Of a DNA stretch of 6,860 nt, positions 5,885 through 6,860 are shown one piece after another. The notes below the pieces were generated by a model. The model was not told where the DNA came from. It made no database searches and was given only the letters and a program-made list of their open reading frames with translations. The DNA comes from Thermoplasmatales archaeon SW_10_69_26 (GTDB taxonomy: Archaea; Thermoplasmatota; SW-10-69-26), in assembly GCA_003009755.1 (NCBI GenBank), contig PXUB01000025.1, positions 78,255 to 85,114 of the forward strand. The letters run 5' to 3'. The translations under genes were made by a program, and so were the position numbers. The stretch's first letter is position 1. Each line of letters opens with the position of its first letter.

Positions 5885-5914
5885 CGGGGGAAAACCGAAG
5901 AACGCGGACCCCCG
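5885..5914 (+). other. Small hairpin in the gap before the acyltransferase
   Basis: CGGGGG (5885-5890) can pair with CCCCCG (5909-5914), with CCG (5895-5897) and CGG (5905-5907) able to pair inside. The 3' arm ends on the first base of the GTG at 5914. It could reduce use of that start or separate the two genes' expression. There is no T-run, so a terminator is not supported. Confidence 0.3.
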
Positions 5915-6669
5915 TGGTCGGCGCGATGGATGGCCCGGGCGAGAAAGCCGGTATCGACGACGGCGTCGCCGAGCGCGTCGCCCAGATCTACCGCCTGGTC
6001 CGCCGGTACTCGCGCCTGGACGTCCACGGCCTGGACTCGATCCCCGAGGGACCGGCCTTGCTCGTCGCCAACCACACCGGCTGGACCGGGTGGGACTTCG
6101 CCAACCTCTACACGGTGATCCACGACGACCTGGACCGGGACCTGTTCACGGCCGTGCACCCGAACTGGTTCAAGCTCGACCGTCTGGCCGAGGTCTCCCG
6201 GCGGTTGGGCATGTACGAGGCCAGCGTCACCGAGACGGTCTCGATCCTCGACGGGGACGACCTGGTCCTGTTCTTCCCGGAGGGCGAGGCCGGCAGCTTC
6301 AAGCCCTTCGGCGACCGCTACCGGTTGGAGCCCTTCCAGCCCGGGTTCGCTCGCGTGGCGGCCGCGGCCGCGGTCCCGATCGTGCCCGTCGTGATCGTGG
6401 GCGGCGAGGAGACCCATCCGACGTTGACCCGGTTGGAGTTCACCAAGGACCTGCTCGGCGTCGGGCTGCCGGTGCCGGCGACGTTGCTCCCGCTGCCGGT
6501 GCGGTGGCGGATCGAGGTGCTCGATCCCGTCCACCCCGACGAGTACATGACGCCCGAGGGCGCCGACCGGGACGTGGTCGAGGACCTGCGCGCGGACATG
6601 GCGCAGCTCATGCAGCGCGAGGTGCAGCGCGTCGTCGACGATCGCGGGCACCCGTTCGTGGAGGAGTGA
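5914..6669 (+). CDS. PlsC-like lysophospholipid / glycerolipid acyltransferase
   Basis: 251 residues. It carries the acyltransferase signatures in order: ALLVANHTGWTGWDFANL (48-65) holding the active-site His-to-Asp block, LFFPEGEAGSFKPF (about 119-132) as the FPEG substrate-binding motif, then GFARVAAAAAVPIVPVVIVGG (144-164). The His-Asp spacing is H-x6-D, not the textbook H-x4-D of PlsC; this longer spacing occurs in the MGAT/DGAT-like branch (NHxGxxPxD). The family moves an acyl group from acyl-CoA or acyl-ACP to a lipid or glycerol hydroxyl at the membrane. The protein has no clear transmembrane helix, so it would bind the membrane peripherally. Archaeal membranes are ether-linked, so its acceptor is unclear. 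Start is uncertain: GTG 5914 or ATG 5926, neither with a Shine-Dalgarno or TATA box. It probably shares the isomerase transcript. Confidence 0.82.
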   Translation: MVGAMDGPGEKAGIDDGVAERVAQIYRLVRRYSRLDVHGLDSIPEGPALLVANHTGWTGWDFANLYTVIHDDLDRDLFTAVHPNWFKLDRLAEVSRRLGMYEASVTETVSILDGDDLVLFFPEGEAGSFKPFGDRYRLEPFQPGFARVAAAAAVPIVPVVIVGGEETHPTLTRLEFTKDLLGVGLPVPATLLPLPVRWRIEVLDPVHPDEYMTPEGADRDVVEDLRADMAQLMQREVQRVVDDRGHPFVEE

Positions 6670-6737
6670 CGGGGCAGCTTCGAGGCAGCGCGAGGGACCC
6701 AAGACGAGAGCGGCGGCCCTCAGAGGCGTCGACACGT
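6670..6737. other. Intergenic spacer, nothing recognised
   Basis: GC-rich sequence between the acyltransferase stop and the first covarying hairpin. I see no gene, no TATA box and no T-run terminator in it. Confidence 0.5.
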
Positions 6738-6785
6738 CTCGAGCATCGAGCCCGCGCGGTGGCTACCGGGCTAGCGATGCTCGAG
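6738..6785. repeat. Structured hairpin unit 1 of a paired element
   Basis: A 48-base unit. Outer arms CTCGAGCATCG (6738-6748) and CGATGCTCGAG (6775-6785) pair over 11 bases without mismatch. Inner arms AGCCCG (6749-6754) and CGGGCT (6767-6772) pair over 6. A 2-base bulge (AG, 6773-6774) lies on the 3' side, and the loop is 12 bases (6755-6766). Unit 2 has exactly the same layout with compensatory stem changes, so structure is what is conserved. The strand of any transcript is unknown. Confidence 0.8.
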
Positions 6786-6812
6786 GATTCGAACGACCTT
6801 CGGTCGTCCTCT
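6786..6812. repeat. Spacer between the two hairpin units, itself able to fold
   Basis: Twenty-seven bases. ACGACC (6793-6798) and GGTCGT (6802-6807) form a 6-base stem with a 3-base loop. In addition GAGGA (6783-6787) can pair with TCCTC (6807-6811), at the cost of the outermost pairs of both units. The array may therefore be three hairpins in a row. Confidence 0.5.
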
Positions 6813-6860
6813 CGCCAGCATCGGGCCCGCGCAACCGCTGTCGGGCCAACGATGCTGGCG
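6813..6860. repeat. Structured hairpin unit 2 of a paired element, ending at the window edge
   Basis: A 48-base unit with outer arms CGCCAGCATCG (6813-6823) and CGATGCTGGCG (6850-6860), inner arms GGCCCG (6824-6829) and CGGGCC (6842-6847), a 2-base bulge (AA, 6848-6849) and a 12-base loop (6830-6841). Compared with unit 1, three paired positions changed on both sides of the stem. Start-to-start distance from unit 1 is 75 bases. Further units may follow outside the window. Confidence 0.8.

Noticed and set aside
4960-6735. 591-codon open frame on the minus strand
   Set aside because: It lies antisense to two well-identified genes (isomerase and acyltransferase). Its His/Val/Leu/Gly-rich, motif-free product is the usual shadow of GC-rich coding sequence.
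6783-6812. tRNA fragment on the minus strand (T-arm-like TTCGAAT)
   Set aside because: The bases flanking the TTCGAAT do not form a proper T stem and no matching acceptor or anticodon arm is present around it.
6738-6860. CRISPR array
   Set aside because: Only two units, the units diverge by compensatory changes, and the intervening 27 bases fold on themselves. That is a structured element, not identical repeats with unique spacers.

Overview
This is a GC-rich window (roughly 70% G+C by eye) that reads as archaeal chromosome. Three observations point that way. There is a ribose-1,5-bisphosphate isomerase of the archaeal AMP/RuBisCO-III pathway. Two membrane-anchored regulators carry tandem winged helices. 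TATA-like boxes sit about 26 bases upstream of start codons with no Shine-Dalgarno sequence, as expected for leaderless archaeal transcripts. Acidic proteins, a TraB/PrgY-like protein and a PlsC-like acyltransferase would suit a GC-rich euryarchaeal or Thermoplasmatota lineage, but that placement is inference. 

Layout, left to right. Positions 1-377 (minus) are the N-terminal part of an isoaspartyl peptidase/L-asparaginase cut by the window edge. Divergent from it, 455-943 (plus) is a TIGR00725/LOG-like (SLOG) nucleotide-binding protein. Positions 944-1290 are a convergent junction with a hairpin-ended, less GC-rich block (1099-1228); the minus-strand gene at 1089-2132 runs through that block and gains an odd C-terminal tail. 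That gene is a membrane-anchored tandem winged-helix regulator (wHTH-A) whose promoter lies inside two overlapping inverted repeats (2165-2216). A possible small acidic protein (2310-2577, plus) and a divergent TraB/PrgY-like protein (2537-3160, minus) follow. A 205-base divergent control region with repeated TTCAA motifs leads to a second, larger membrane-anchored tandem winged-helix regulator (wHTH-B, 3366-4925). Then come ribose-1,5-bisphosphate isomerase (4990-5883) and a lysophospholipid/glycerolipid acyltransferase (5914-6669). 

The right end (6738-6860) holds two 48-base hairpins of identical architecture. Their sequence differences in the stems are all compensatory, and their loops contain a complementary 5-base segment. 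This looks like a conserved structured nucleic acid of unknown function, probably continuing past the window.

The central genes (wHTH-A, TraB-like, wHTH-B) look like a sensing cluster. Both regulators have a signal peptide, an outside segment, a hydrophobic span and then two cytoplasmic winged helices. They differ almost entirely in the outside part, as paralogous one-component receptors would. Each has palindromic sequence next to its promoter, which suggests auto- or cross-regulation. No ligand or target can be named from sequence alone.
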